NCBI GenBank assembly: GCA_964523735.1
Contig: CAZFYZ010000060.1
Span: 1-22,447 of the forward strand
From: CAZFYZ01 sp964523735
GTDB taxonomy: Bacteria > Armatimonadota > UBA5829
Reading direction: 5' to 3'
Length of the DNA stretch: 22,447 nt
The notes under the pieces were generated by a model. It was given only the letters and a program-made list of their open reading frames with translations. It made no database searches and was not told the DNA's origin. A program made the translations under genes and the position numbers. Of this stretch, positions 14,159 to 22,447 are shown one piece after another (positions within the stretch are counted from its first letter, which is position 1; each line of letters starts with the position of its first letter).

Positions 14159-14916
14159 GTAAGATTGATGTAGTAATCCTCGCGGGCGCGCCTGCGGGTG
14201 AAGAGCTTTTTCCGGAGAACCCCGACATAAGCCGCGCGATGATCCGGATAGGCGACAAGGCGATGCTCCAGTGGGTCGTCGATGCTCTGAAAGGATCGAG
14301 CGCTGTCGGAAGAGTCGTGGCTGTGGGGGAAGTCAGCGCGGATGGGCTGGATCATGCGATCGAGTCCGGCGGCAGCATGGTCGAGAACATCAGGCTTGGC
14401 ATCAGTCATCTGGAGGCTGCCGAGCGTGTGATGGTAGTCTGCGGCGACATTCCGATGTTGACCCCCAGGGCTGTTGACGATTTCATCCAGCGGGCTGGGA
14501 AGCTGGATGTTGATCTTGCGTTTCCGATCATCCCTCGGTCGCAATCTCGGTATCCGGGGATCAAGCGGACCTACCTCACAACGGCCGACGGCGTGTTTAC
14601 TGGCGGAAACCTGATGCTGGTGAGGCCGGAGTTCATCGAGCAGAACTGGCAAGCGATCGCAGGAGCTTATGCGGCTCGGAAACAAGTGGTCAAGCTCGCT
14701 CGTATGATAGGATTGGGAATGCTTGCAAGAGTGATGCTGTCGAGGGTCTGCCCGGGCATCCTGCGGATTCCGATGATCGAGCAGACCGTGTCTCGGATGC
14801 TGAACGCGCGGGTGGCTGCTGTGGTCAGCGCCTATCCCGAGATCGGAGAGGACGTAGACAAACTCTCGGATCTTGAGGCGGTACGACAGTTCCTGCAGCC
14901 AGCCGGACAGGCGTAG
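14155..14916 (+). CDS. MobA-like/GT-A nucleotidyltransferase family protein
   Basis: The 253-residue protein has a GT-A nucleotidyltransferase fold. It starts VVILAGAPAGEEL, then has IRIGDKAMLQWVVDAL, VVAVGE, ENIRLGIS, the metal-binding-type VVCGDIPMLTP (95-104), FTGGNLMLV and DVDKLSDLEAV near the C-terminus. The glycine-rich nucleotide loop is atypical: the usual AGGxGxRMG is replaced by AGAPAGEEL. It lacks IspD hallmarks and the acetyltransferase domain of GlmU. ATG 14155 overlaps the ispE stop (ATGA); ATG 14149 is an alternative. It sits between ispE and dxs, but its substrate is unknown. Confidence 0.75.
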   Translation: MSKIDVVILAGAPAGEELFPENPDISRAMIRIGDKAMLQWVVDALKGSSAVGRVVAVGEVSADGLDHAIESGGSMVENIRLGISHLEAAERVMVVCGDIPMLTPRAVDDFIQRAGKLDVDLAFPIIPRSQSRYPGIKRTYLTTADGVFTGGNLMLVRPEFIEQNWQAIAGAYAARKQVVKLARMIGLGMLARVMLSRVCPGILRIPMIEQTVSRMLNARVAAVVSAYPEIGEDVDKLSDLEAVRQFLQPAGQA

Positions 14917-14938
14917 ATACTAGCAAGGCAGTAGTTGT

Positions 14939-16870
14939 ATGGCAGTTAACAGGATGATCTTGGATCGAGCGGATCTGCCGGAGTGCGTGCGGCAACTGAG
15001 TGATGCGGAGCGAAGACAGCTCGCGGATGAACTCCGGGCGCTGATCATTGACACGGTTTCGCGCACCGGCGGACATCTGGCGTCTAACTTGGGGACGGTG
15101 GAGCTGTCGATTGCTCTGCACGCGGCGTTTGAGTCTGCGAAAGACCGCATTGTTTGGGACGTCGGACACCAGGCCTATGCTCACAAGATCCTCAGCGGCC
15201 GGAAAGAGGGCTTCGCGAATCTCAGACAGGGCGGCGGCATCTCCGGCTTCCCCCGGCGCGATGAGAGCGAGCACGACGCCTTCGGCGGAGGCCATGCGAG
15301 CACATCCGTCTCGGCGGCTCTCGGTCTTGCGAAGGCGCGTGATCTCCAAGGTGGCGATGAGCACGTAATAGCCGTGATTGGCGATGGCGCGCTGACCGGT
15401 GGGCTTGCCCTCGAAGGCCTCAACAACGCCGAACACCTCAATACGAATGTAATCGTTATCCTCAACGACAACGAGATGTCCATTGCCGAGAACGTCGGCG
15501 GCATGGCGCTGCATCTTAGCAAACTCCGAATGGCGCCGCTCTACCAGCGAGTCGAGAACCGCGCCAAAGACCTGGTGGAGAAGATGCCCGCGGGCCGCAC
15601 ACTGTTCCGCACGGCCGAAGGCATCAGCCATGGCGTCGTCAGGCTGCTCGGATCCAAGGCAGGTGTGCTATTTGAGGAACTTGGGTTCACATATCTTGGT
15701 CCTATCGACGGGCACAAGATCGACGTGATGATCGAGGTGCTGGAGAGTGCGAAGAGCCTCAAGGGACCGCTGCTGATCCACGTTGTCACCAAGAAGGGTC
15801 ACGGCTATGAGTATGCCGAGAACAACGCTCGGGTGTTCCACGGGATATCGGGCTTCGACGTAGCCGACGGGACGATCGAGCGCACAAGCGGCAATACGAC
15901 CTACACGAAAGCATTCTCCGAGACACTAGTCGAACTCGCAGAGAAGGACGAACGGATCGTCGCGATCACTGCCGCAATGCCCGACGGCACGGGCCTCGCG
16001 AAGTTTGCCGACAGCTATCCTGATCGGTTCTTTGATGTCGGGATTGCGGAGGGTCACGCCGTCACGTTCGCCGCGGGTCTTGCGGCTGGTGGTCTGAAGC
16101 CTGTAGTGGCCCTCTACTCGACGTTTTTGCAGCGGGGCTACGATCAAGTCGTGAATGACGTCTGCCTTCAGAATCTGCCGGTGCTCTTCGCCATAGACCG
16201 TGCAGGACTGGTTGGAGAGGACGGCCCGACCCACCACGGCGCATTCGACATATCTTACCTGCGTCACGTCCCCAATATAGTGGTCGCCGCGCCGAAAGAC
16301 ACAATGGAACTGCGAGACCTGCTGGCAACAGCACTGAGACACGACGGGCCGATGGCACTCCGATACCCAAGAGGTGGGGGCCCATGCGCCTATGACCCGA
16401 GCGAGCCCCAATCCCTGACCATAGGGCAGGGTGAGCGGCTGGTGGAGGGTGATGATGCCGTGGTGATCGCCATAGGAGCCGGCGTCTACCCGGCGGTCGA
16501 GGCAGCAGCTCTGCTTGCAAAACGAGGTATCCACGTCGAGGTCATCAACGCTCGCTTTGCCAAGCCTCTTGACCAGGAGCTTATCCTGGGCGCCCTCCGC
16601 AAGAACGTGCCGGTGCTGACAGTCGAGGACAACTCGATCGTCGGTGGCTTCGGCTCAGCTGTCCTCGAGCTGGCGGCCTCCAATGGCTGCCGGGTCGATC
16701 ACATCAAGCGCCTCGGCATTCCAGACAGTTTCGTTGAGCACGACTCGCTGGACGTGTTGAGAGAGAGGATCGGCCTGACCGCGGAAGGAATCGCGGAGGC
16801 GGTCTTGGGCACACTCGGTGCGGAGCGTTCACCTGCGTCCGCGAAGCTCCCCACGCCTCTCCTGTCGTAA
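14939..16870 (+). CDS. dxs: 1-deoxy-D-xylulose-5-phosphate synthase
   Basis: The 643-residue thiamine-diphosphate enzyme condenses pyruvate and glyceraldehyde 3-phosphate, the first step of the MEP pathway. It has TGGHLASNLGTVEL (43-56), WDVGHQAYAHKILSGR (73-88), the ThDP/Mg motif GDGALTGG (148-155) with NDNEMSI (176-182), and FDVGIAEGHAV with the catalytic glutamate near 371. The transketolase pyrimidine and C-terminal domains are complete (EDGPTHHGAFD; VLTVEDNSIVGGFGSAV). Length is normal. AAGG lies about ten bases before ATG 14939. A 22-base gap separates it from the preceding gene, so it is probably co-transcribed with ispE. Confidence 0.97.
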   Translation: MAVNRMILDRADLPECVRQLSDAERRQLADELRALIIDTVSRTGGHLASNLGTVELSIALHAAFESAKDRIVWDVGHQAYAHKILSGRKEGFANLRQGGGISGFPRRDESEHDAFGGGHASTSVSAALGLAKARDLQGGDEHVIAVIGDGALTGGLALEGLNNAEHLNTNVIVILNDNEMSIAENVGGMALHLSKLRMAPLYQRVENRAKDLVEKMPAGRTLFRTAEGISHGVVRLLGSKAGVLFEELGFTYLGPIDGHKIDVMIEVLESAKSLKGPLLIHVVTKKGHGYEYAENNARVFHGISGFDVADGTIERTSGNTTYTKAFSETLVELAEKDERIVAITAAMPDGTGLAKFADSYPDRFFDVGIAEGHAVTFAAGLAAGGLKPVVALYSTFLQRGYDQVVNDVCLQNLPVLFAIDRAGLVGEDGPTHHGAFDISYLRHVPNIVVAAPKDTMELRDLLATALRHDGPMALRYPRGGGPCAYDPSEPQSLTIGQGERLVEGDDAVVIAIGAGVYPAVEAAALLAKRGIHVEVINARFAKPLDQELILGALRKNVPVLTVEDNSIVGGFGSAVLELAASNGCRVDHIKRLGIPDSFVEHDSLDVLRERIGLTAEGIAEAVLGTLGAERSPASAKLPTPLLS

Positions 16871-16938
16871 AGCCGCTAACACTCCGGAACATTCCTCCAT
16901 GACTGGCGTCAAACACGCAGTGAGGAGGCGACTTCGCT

Positions 16939-18657
16939 ATGTGTCGGCTTGCCCTTGTGATTCTCCTTCTGGTTTCCCCCTCTCTTGCACGATGTGCGTA
17001 TGCGCAGACCCCGACACCCGACCAGATTCGGCTCAAGGTGAGGCAGGCGCTGAAGGACGCGGTTCGAGAGAGGCAGCGTCTATATGACGGGCCAGCTATC
17101 CGTGGTGAGGCGCGGCTGCAAGACGCCAACATCATCAACAAAGCGACCCCCACGTTCGGCTACTGGTATGACCGCCACGTAGCTGCTTTGGTCTCCGAGC
17201 TTGATCCGCGTGTTCATCCCTCAACGTGCTCCCTCTACCTGGATGCTGTTGTTGCCGAGTCCGAGGACGACGATCCCGCACGTCGCGGCTTGGCTTGCGA
17301 AGTCTTGGAACACGTGTTCTGCGTAAAGGCAATTGAGGCTCTTGGGCGGAGGCTCGGGGACAGGTCGCTGCCTGTTAGGCGTTTGTGGGGAGGCCATCCT
17401 GGTCCGTACGATCGGTGGGCAACAAAGTGGGTTGAGGAGGATGTTGGCGAGATCGCGCACAACGCGCTATCGCGCATTCTGCCGCCCTACAGCGCAGGTG
17501 CGGCCTGTAGATCGGTTGAGGAGTTTGAGGTATGGTGGCGCGAGGTCCAGCCCATCACTGAGAACGTGTGGTTCTGGGACAGCAAGTGGCAGTTGGCGAA
17601 GTGGAAGCTCAAGCCAACTGGCTTCTCAAACACATTTATACTTGGCGGTGCCTATGAGTCCCGTCCCGGTGCGCAGCCGAGGCTGGATAGCAGCTACCTG
17701 GACGATGTTTCCGATCTTTCGGATGCGGTTCAGCTCAGGATTCTGCTTGTCTCAGAGGAGCGATCTGCCGTATTCGACTGCTACCGACCGGCCTTTGTTG
17801 ACTTTGTGAAGAGCCGGCATCTTGAGGAGCAGTTCCTGTGTCTGGCCGAAGAGCCGGACGTGCTGTCGTCCTTCTGCCGGGTCGCTCCCTATGTTCTGAC
17901 TGCCGATCACGACACTCGACTGGCATTGATCTCCGAGAACTACACTCGCGCGGGATTTGACACAAGTGAGCTGACTGTACTTCGGACTAAGCTGTGTCCT
18001 CAGAACGCGCACGTATTGTTGTCGGATGCGCTGGATCGTGAACCGAGGGATGTGAGGCTGGCCACGCTGCTCATCACTGAGTGTGGTACTATCAGGCCAG
18101 ACGTGGTCAAGGAGTGTTTCCGAGCGCCCAGGAACGGAAGCCGCGGCAATCTACTGTGGGCTCTGCAGACGGCTGCGAAAGAGGGAGTCTACATCCCTCC
18201 ATCCCTGATCATGCAGTTGGCCGAGTCGTTGTCGCTCCGCCCGCCACGCCGCCCGGGCGATACATATGCCCTGCTCCGCAAACCCACCAATATGCCGCGG
18301 GCGTTTCGCGATTTCGGAGAACTCATCAGTGAAGCCGGTTCGCTCATGTCCTTGGTGAGCCTGGCTGAGTTCATCCAGGGAAAGGAGCTAACCAGCGGTC
18401 AGGAACGGCTTGACCTCCAAGCCTTGCAGCGCAGGGGTTCAGGCAAGCGCCAGCCGTATAGCAGCGAACAGCTATGGAGCTATGGCAACCGGCTCTCCTA
18501 CACGTGCGAGAGGTTGAGGCAACGCCTGGTATGGTCCTTGAGACACTCCACTTGTTTCTGCAGCGAACTGGCTGACGGCAATGTCACACAATCAAGCGGT
18601 CCGCCCGAATCCATCACAGCCACCGTTCGTAGGCCGCACCTCTACGGCATCCAATAG
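16939..18657 (+). CDS. Exported protein of unknown function
   Basis: I do not recognise this 572-residue protein. It begins with a clear signal peptide (MCRLALVILLLVSPSLARCAYAQ, split near AYA/Q; quoted with its cleavage region). The mature part is rich in charged, probably helical segments (DQIRLKVRQALKDAVRERQ; DVGEIAHNALSRI), with a middle block rich in tryptophan (VWFWDSKWQLAKWKL). HEAT-like helical repeats are possible but not proven. Several cysteines are scattered through the mature chain. GAGGAG lies about ten bases before ATG 16939. Its last 16 bases overlap the 3' end of the convergent oxidoreductase gene. Confidence 0.7.
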   Translation: MCRLALVILLLVSPSLARCAYAQTPTPDQIRLKVRQALKDAVRERQRLYDGPAIRGEARLQDANIINKATPTFGYWYDRHVAALVSELDPRVHPSTCSLYLDAVVAESEDDDPARRGLACEVLEHVFCVKAIEALGRRLGDRSLPVRRLWGGHPGPYDRWATKWVEEDVGEIAHNALSRILPPYSAGAACRSVEEFEVWWREVQPITENVWFWDSKWQLAKWKLKPTGFSNTFILGGAYESRPGAQPRLDSSYLDDVSDLSDAVQLRILLVSEERSAVFDCYRPAFVDFVKSRHLEEQFLCLAEEPDVLSSFCRVAPYVLTADHDTRLALISENYTRAGFDTSELTVLRTKLCPQNAHVLLSDALDREPRDVRLATLLITECGTIRPDVVKECFRAPRNGSRGNLLWALQTAAKEGVYIPPSLIMQLAESLSLRPPRRPGDTYALLRKPTNMPRAFRDFGELISEAGSLMSLVSLAEFIQGKELTSGQERLDLQALQRRGSGKRQPYSSEQLWSYGNRLSYTCERLRQRLVWSLRHSTCFCSELADGNVTQSSGPPESITATVRRPHLYGIQ

Positions 18658-20858
18658 CCCATCGCCGCCCCCCTGTGCGCCAGGTAGATCGCCTGTGCTG
18701 CGTCCGCACGGTTCATGGGCGCGTCGGGCTGGAAGAGGCCAGGCTGGTAGTTCTCGAAAAGGGCAGCGAAGATGCGGCGTGCCTTGAGTGTCTCGACGGC
18801 CTGGTAGTAGGGCGATGTGGCCGGCACGTCCTGGTAAGACGGCTGTGACGGCGAAACGGGCGCCCAATCACTAGAAACCTTCGCTTTGGCCTCCACGAGC
18901 ATCACCGCGAACTGGCCTCTTGTGCATATCTCTGGCGGTAGGGCTGGGGCTACGACCGGGCCGCTCGTGTTGTAACCCTCTGCCTCCAGCATGCGGGCCA
19001 CGGCGATAGCGGCGTCACCACACGTGATGGACTTGGACGGCGCGAACGCTTCTCCGGGGAAGATACCGTGCGCCGTCAGGAAGTTGATTGCCTCAAAGTG
19101 GGGCGTGTCCCGGTCAACGTCTGAGTTCCAGAAGATACAGGAGTCCTGCGATAGAACCTTGTCCTGCACCCAGGCGGGTCTCACGCACCGAGGGCTTATG
19201 CCGTAAACTGCACTCCAGTAGGCAGTCGCAGCCGCCGCCTGGCCCATGGACATCCGAACGGGCTCCATTCTCAGGGTGCCATAGCCCCAATGGGTGGCGG
19301 AGACCGCCGTCGACACAAGAAGCCCGTCTACCCCCTGCGGAACGATCACGCCCTGCGGAACCTGGTAGGGTGGCGTGAACTTCCTGAGCCACGCTTCGCC
19401 CTCGCCCTTGTCGATTCTGTATGGGTTCTTCAGGTCCTCCATCGCGTGGCTGTCCATCGGATAATCGCCGATGCCGATAGAGTCTCGTCGGCGGATGTCT
19501 GGCGCGAACGTCACATCGTTCTCTCTGAACAAGTAATCCCCGATGATGCGCCTCGCCTCTCGCACGTAGAGTTCCTGGGGGAAGTTGCCGCTGTCCAAGA
19601 ACTCGTCGTTCGAAAGACCGAGGTTCTTGTGTCCCAGCTCATTCTGGAAGTAGTAGAGATAGCCGAGCGCGCGGGCTTTGTACATGGCGTCGACCTTATC
19701 GCGCTCTGTCTTGCCGGCGGTCGGATAGTGATGGTTGATCCCCGGCCAATCGATGCCGAACGGGTGCTGATTGATCTCGTAGTCCCCGTTCGGGAGCTTG
19801 CCTGAATCGTAGTTCCAGGTCTTCTTCCAGATGGGAGAGTGCCTGAATGTCTCGGGGTCGTAGTATTCCGGACGCTCGATCAACGGCGCGCCAGCCTCCC
19901 CATAGTCCTTCCAGATCATCAGATAGGCATAGGACTGCTGGAGACAATCACCAGCGCCCGTGCTGCCCGGGAGAATCTCCTGGGTGGCGTTGTTGAAGTA
20001 GATGTGCCCGGCGTGCGGCTCCTCCGGCGAGCGCGGCTCTCGGCCAAGCAGAAACCTGCAGCCAGCCGCGGCAGCGAAGTCGCCGGTGGGGGTCGCGTCT
20101 ATTGTTACGCTCGCCATTAGCGCACACTGCTTGCCTGATGTCAGGTCACAGACCCAGGCCCCGGTCACTCTCTTGCCGGACATGATCGGCCTGATGGCAT
20201 CGTGCTTCAGGAACAGGTCGATGCCGGGCCGCTCGTAGAGCATATCCTTGAACACGGCATTAGCGACCCGAGGCTCATAACGTAGGCCATCTCCTTCGCC
20301 ATAGAACGCCACAATCCTGCGTCGGAAGTCTTCGAAGAAGCCGTTGGACCGCGTGGGCATACGGAGATCGGTGCTGCCAAGGCCATTGGAGGCCATGCCG
20401 CCAGGACGGTTGGTGTCCTCGACAACCGCCACGCTTAGCCCCAATCTCGCGGCGGTGACAGCAGCTGCCGTGCCGGAGGCTGACGCGCCTATGATCAGCA
20501 GATCGTACCGACCCCTGCCTGGAAGTTCCTGCCACGTCTTCTCGGTGATCTCTCCGGCGGACCCATCAAGCGAAAAAGAGTGACGCGTGTTGGGCTGCAA
20601 GCCCGTGACAAGCACGCGCGCGAACCCGGTGGCTGGATCGATCTCAGGCTTTGCATCAGTGCAAGGAAGGCCGTTCACTAGTATGGCACCTTCGGGCTGG
20701 TCTTTCCAGTAGACAGCAATAGAGGTTGGGCTCTGCGCGATGGCCTGAAATGCACCGTCAGGCGTGGTAGACAGGGCGTCCGATGCCGCGCACTGCGGCA
20801 GACACAGCAGTGTCGCTTGTGCTAGCACAATGGTGATGAGTGCAACTGTGGTCTTCAT
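18642..20858 (-). CDS. Exported FAD-dependent oxidoreductase with C-terminal SLH repeats
   Basis: This 738-residue protein has a signal peptide (about 1-25, ending CAAS), a small beta-rich fibronectin-III-like segment (about 35-108), and an FAD-dependent oxidoreductase domain of the FAD_oxidored type. The dinucleotide motif is GASASGTAAAVTAARLG (124-140), with an acidic strand end VAVVED and RPGGMASNGLGSTD. C-terminal residues from about 582 hold SLH-like repeats (HFEAINFLTAHGIFPG; QDVPATSPYYQAVETLKARRIF; NRADAAQAIYLA). SLH domains bind cell-wall polymers, so the enzyme is probably tethered to the envelope. The substrate is unknown. There is no ribosome binding site; TATAAG at 20868-20863 could place the transcript start at the ATG. 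Confidence 0.85.
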   Translation of the reverse strand: MKTTVALITIVLAQATLLCLPQCAASDALSTTPDGAFQAIAQSPTSIAVYWKDQPEGAILVNGLPCTDAKPEIDPATGFARVLVTGLQPNTRHSFSLDGSAGEITEKTWQELPGRGRYDLLIIGASASGTAAAVTAARLGLSVAVVEDTNRPGGMASNGLGSTDLRMPTRSNGFFEDFRRRIVAFYGEGDGLRYEPRVANAVFKDMLYERPGIDLFLKHDAIRPIMSGKRVTGAWVCDLTSGKQCALMASVTIDATPTGDFAAAAGCRFLLGREPRSPEEPHAGHIYFNNATQEILPGSTGAGDCLQQSYAYLMIWKDYGEAGAPLIERPEYYDPETFRHSPIWKKTWNYDSGKLPNGDYEINQHPFGIDWPGINHHYPTAGKTERDKVDAMYKARALGYLYYFQNELGHKNLGLSNDEFLDSGNFPQELYVREARRIIGDYLFRENDVTFAPDIRRRDSIGIGDYPMDSHAMEDLKNPYRIDKGEGEAWLRKFTPPYQVPQGVIVPQGVDGLLVSTAVSATHWGYGTLRMEPVRMSMGQAAAATAYWSAVYGISPRCVRPAWVQDKVLSQDSCIFWNSDVDRDTPHFEAINFLTAHGIFPGEAFAPSKSITCGDAAIAVARMLEAEGYNTSGPVVAPALPPEICTRGQFAVMLVEAKAKVSSDWAPVSPSQPSYQDVPATSPYYQAVETLKARRIFAALFENYQPGLFQPDAPMNRADAAQAIYLAHRGAAMGYWMP

Positions 20859-20992
20859 AGTGCTTATAGCTTAGTGCCAGATCACAGATGTCCCTTCTCG
20901 ATCGGGCTCACGGCCTCTGCAGAGCGGACGTAAGTGCCGAAGATAGAACATAGCGCCGTGAGTCTGGCCTTGCGGCGTTTGGAGAAGGCATC

Positions 20993-21001
20993 TGGTATAA
21001 T
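20993..21001 (+). promoter_or_regulatory. Extended -10 promoter upstream of the membrane protein gene
   Basis: TGGTATAAT combines an extended TGn with a consensus -10. No good -35 is seen at normal distance. The leader to ATG 21071 would be about 63 bases and contains TGAGA/TCTCA arms and GGAGG. Confidence 0.5.
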
Positions 21002-21070
21002 CTTTGTTGTTGTTGAGGCGGAGTATGAGACTCCTTCTCAATCTCACAATCGGAGGATCGAAACAGGAAC

Positions 21071-21628
21071 ATGCTAGGACTTAAACGTCGGCGAAGAGTT
21101 GAGGGTTGGGCAGTCGATGCTGCGGAGACCAACTCGGATGTCGGTCGGGCAACGCTGATGCAGCGGCTCGCCCAAAACAACAGACTTTGGATCATATGCG
21201 CAATAGTCATCGTTATCGCGAGCTTGTACCTTGTGGTTCTCTCAGGCCGATCGGGAGATAACGCGAGCCACTCCAAAGTAGTGGCTCGAGCGCAAGACAG
21301 CTATATGGACGAGGAACATCAGGCGTTTGCAGATGCCCTTCCGACGAAGCCGCATCTGAAGGGTAAGCTCGTCCGTGCGCGCTTCTCGGACGCGGATATG
21401 TTTGAGATCACGCTCAAGAGCGGTACCAGTCTTGAGGACGTCGGCTACGCAGCAAGGATCGTGGGAACACAGATCGCGCGCAGGTTCGGCTACCGACCGG
21501 TTGTATTGGCGTATGTGACAGGGCCTGGCGGTTCGCGGTCGGCGGAGCCTGTCTTGACGGCTACTTATGATCTCAAGAGCTCGGGCTATGTGTCGACGCC
21601 TACGAGGCCCAACACGCCGACCAACTAG
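21071..21628 (+). CDS. Single-pass membrane protein of unknown function
   Basis: This 185-residue protein has a basic cytoplasmic N-terminus (LKRRRRVEGW), one membrane helix (LWIICAIVIVIASLYLVVL, about 39-57), and a soluble domain of about 125 residues. Part of that domain (VRARFSDADMFEITLKSG, then YAARIVGTQIARRFGY and PVVLAYV) looks like an alternating beta/alpha fold. The tail is rich in Thr and Pro. I recognise no family. GGAGG and AGGA lie upstream of ATG 21071. The next gene starts 21 bases after its stop and also encodes an exported protein, so the two probably form an operon. Confidence 0.7.
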   Translation: MLGLKRRRRVEGWAVDAAETNSDVGRATLMQRLAQNNRLWIICAIVIVIASLYLVVLSGRSGDNASHSKVVARAQDSYMDEEHQAFADALPTKPHLKGKLVRARFSDADMFEITLKSGTSLEDVGYAARIVGTQIARRFGYRPVVLAYVTGPGGSRSAEPVLTATYDLKSSGYVSTPTRPNTPTN

Positions 21629-21649
21629 GTTCGAGGAGGTTTGCATCCG

Positions 21650-22336
21650 GTGAATGCTGGAATCCGACTTCTGCTTATCGCGTCTCTGCTTGTGACTGCT
21701 GTAGTCTCCGGTGCATACGGTGAGTCCCCAACAGGAATAACCGTTAGCGGGGTTGCCATTGTCAGCGGCAAACCGGATATCGCCTATCTTACCGTTGGTG
21801 TCTCAACCGAGGATAAGGAGGCAGCCAAGGCAGCATCCACAAACGCCGCTACTACTTCGGCGGTCATAGACGCAATCGTGCGATCCGGCGTCGCGAAGAA
21901 CGACATCGAAACCGCGCAATACACAGTCTCGCCTGTAATGGACTACAGGTCACAGAGGCCGGTCACAACTGGATACCAGGTATCCAACATCGTGCGGGTG
22001 ACAGTCAGGGACTTGGCCAAGGTCGGCGCAGTGATTGACGCAGCTATGGCCTCAGGCGCAAACAACGTGCAGAGCGTACGGTTCGAGGTAAAAGACAACA
22101 CGAAGCTGCGCCAGAGGGCCTTGGTAGAGGCTATTGCGAATGCGCGAGCCGACGCAGAGCTTATCGCCTCAACAATGAAGGTCCGATTGGGCAAGGTCGT
22201 TTCCGTAACAGAGTCCGGCCCGACCATTCCCAGGCCGCTGGAATTCAGTGCTATGAAGACCGCCGCAGAGACTCCAATTCTCCCCGGAGACGTCGACGTG
22301 ACGGCAAGCGTTACAGTAGTCTACTCGATCCAATAG
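21650..22336 (+). CDS. SIMPL-domain (DUF541) exported protein
   Basis: This 228-residue protein has a signal peptide (about 1-24, ending GAYG) and a SIMPL/DUF541 domain, typical of periplasmic or outer-membrane-associated proteins in bacteria. Family marks are the opening GITVSGVAIVSGKPDIAYLTVGV, split by the usual G-x-G pattern, then NDIETAQYTVSP, the central YQVSNIVRVTVRDLAKVGAVID, and ALVEAIANARADAELIA. The biochemical role of the family is poorly known. I chose GTG 21650 because GAGGAGG (21633-21639) lies ten bases upstream; the in-frame TTG at 21641 is too close to that site. Confidence 0.85.
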   Translation: MNAGIRLLLIASLLVTAVVSGAYGESPTGITVSGVAIVSGKPDIAYLTVGVSTEDKEAAKAASTNAATTSAVIDAIVRSGVAKNDIETAQYTVSPVMDYRSQRPVTTGYQVSNIVRVTVRDLAKVGAVIDAAMASGANNVQSVRFEVKDNTKLRQRALVEAIANARADAELIASTMKVRLGKVVSVTESGPTIPRPLEFSAMKTAAETPILPGDVDVTASVTVVYSIQ

Positions 22337-22427
22337 TCTTGCTGCTTGCGTTGCCATACGGACAGTAGTTGCGTGTGTTCGTCAGCGCTGGCCGGGGTAA
22401 ATGAGAGTATCATTGGGGGTACTCTCT

Positions 22428-22447
22428 ATGCAAGACAAGGCCAGGCT
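22428..22447 (+). CDS. Possible start of a gene running off the window
   Basis: ATG 22428 opens a frame (MQDKAR) that continues to the window edge, with GGGGG (22415-22419) eight bases upstream and TATCAT (22408-22413) before that. ATG 22401 is in the same frame and could be the start instead. Too little is visible to name a product. Confidence 0.3.

Noticed and set aside
14825..15631. 268-codon open frame on the minus strand
   Set aside because: It is antisense to the end of the nucleotidyltransferase gene and the start of dxs, both well supported.

Overview
The window is about 22.4 kb of a bacterial chromosome, probably from a metagenome-type assembly because it contains a 10-N scaffold gap inside trxB. 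Gene content points to a diderm bacterium outside Proteobacteria: an LptD-like outer-membrane protein, an exported enzyme with S-layer homology (SLH) repeats, a YabE-like G5/3D cell-wall protein, and a G5/3D - ksgA - ispE gene order that recalls the Firmicutes yabE-rnmV-ksgA-...-ispE cluster. Together with a degenerate GH78-type protein and a LacI regulator, this fits Armatimonadota or a related deep-branching Terrabacteria lineage. That assignment is an inference of moderate confidence.

Layout. At 3-4715 (+) lie the 3' part of an LptD-like gene, a cobalamin-binding radical SAM gene, and a GH78-like protein that appears to lack most of the catalytic barrel. At 4760-6002 (+) are a small YtxH-like membrane protein and a protein resembling the DehI family, with a strong hairpin in its leader. 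A convergent intergenic stretch (6003-6160) holds three separate inverted repeats. On the minus strand at 6161-7195 is a LacI-family regulator whose promoter is overlaid by a perfect palindrome, so it probably represses itself. At 7480-9279 (+) are exodeoxyribonuclease III, probably leaderless, and thioredoxin reductase, which has a palindrome in its promoter spacer.

The most unusual structure is at 9273-9670. Seven tandem units of 58-59 bp fill the space between the convergent trxB and nucleoside hydrolase genes, and the outer arms of the array supply the stop codons of both genes. Each unit can fold into two hairpins inside a closing stem. The two hairpins also carry complementary 7-mers, so a second fold is possible, and the paired position co-varies in some copies.

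At 9666-16870 follow a nucleoside hydrolase (-), a divergent promoter region, and a plus-strand housekeeping cluster: G5/3D cell-wall protein, ksgA (16S rRNA dimethyltransferase), an AlkD-like DNA glycosylase, ispE, an NTP transferase, and dxs. ispE and dxs belong to the MEP isoprenoid pathway, and the NTP transferase lies between them. At 16939-22447 are an exported protein of unknown function, a convergent FAD-dependent oxidoreductase with C-terminal SLH repeats (-), a single-pass membrane protein, a SIMPL-domain protein, and the possible first codons of another gene. I see no rRNA, tRNA, CRISPR array or transposase gene.
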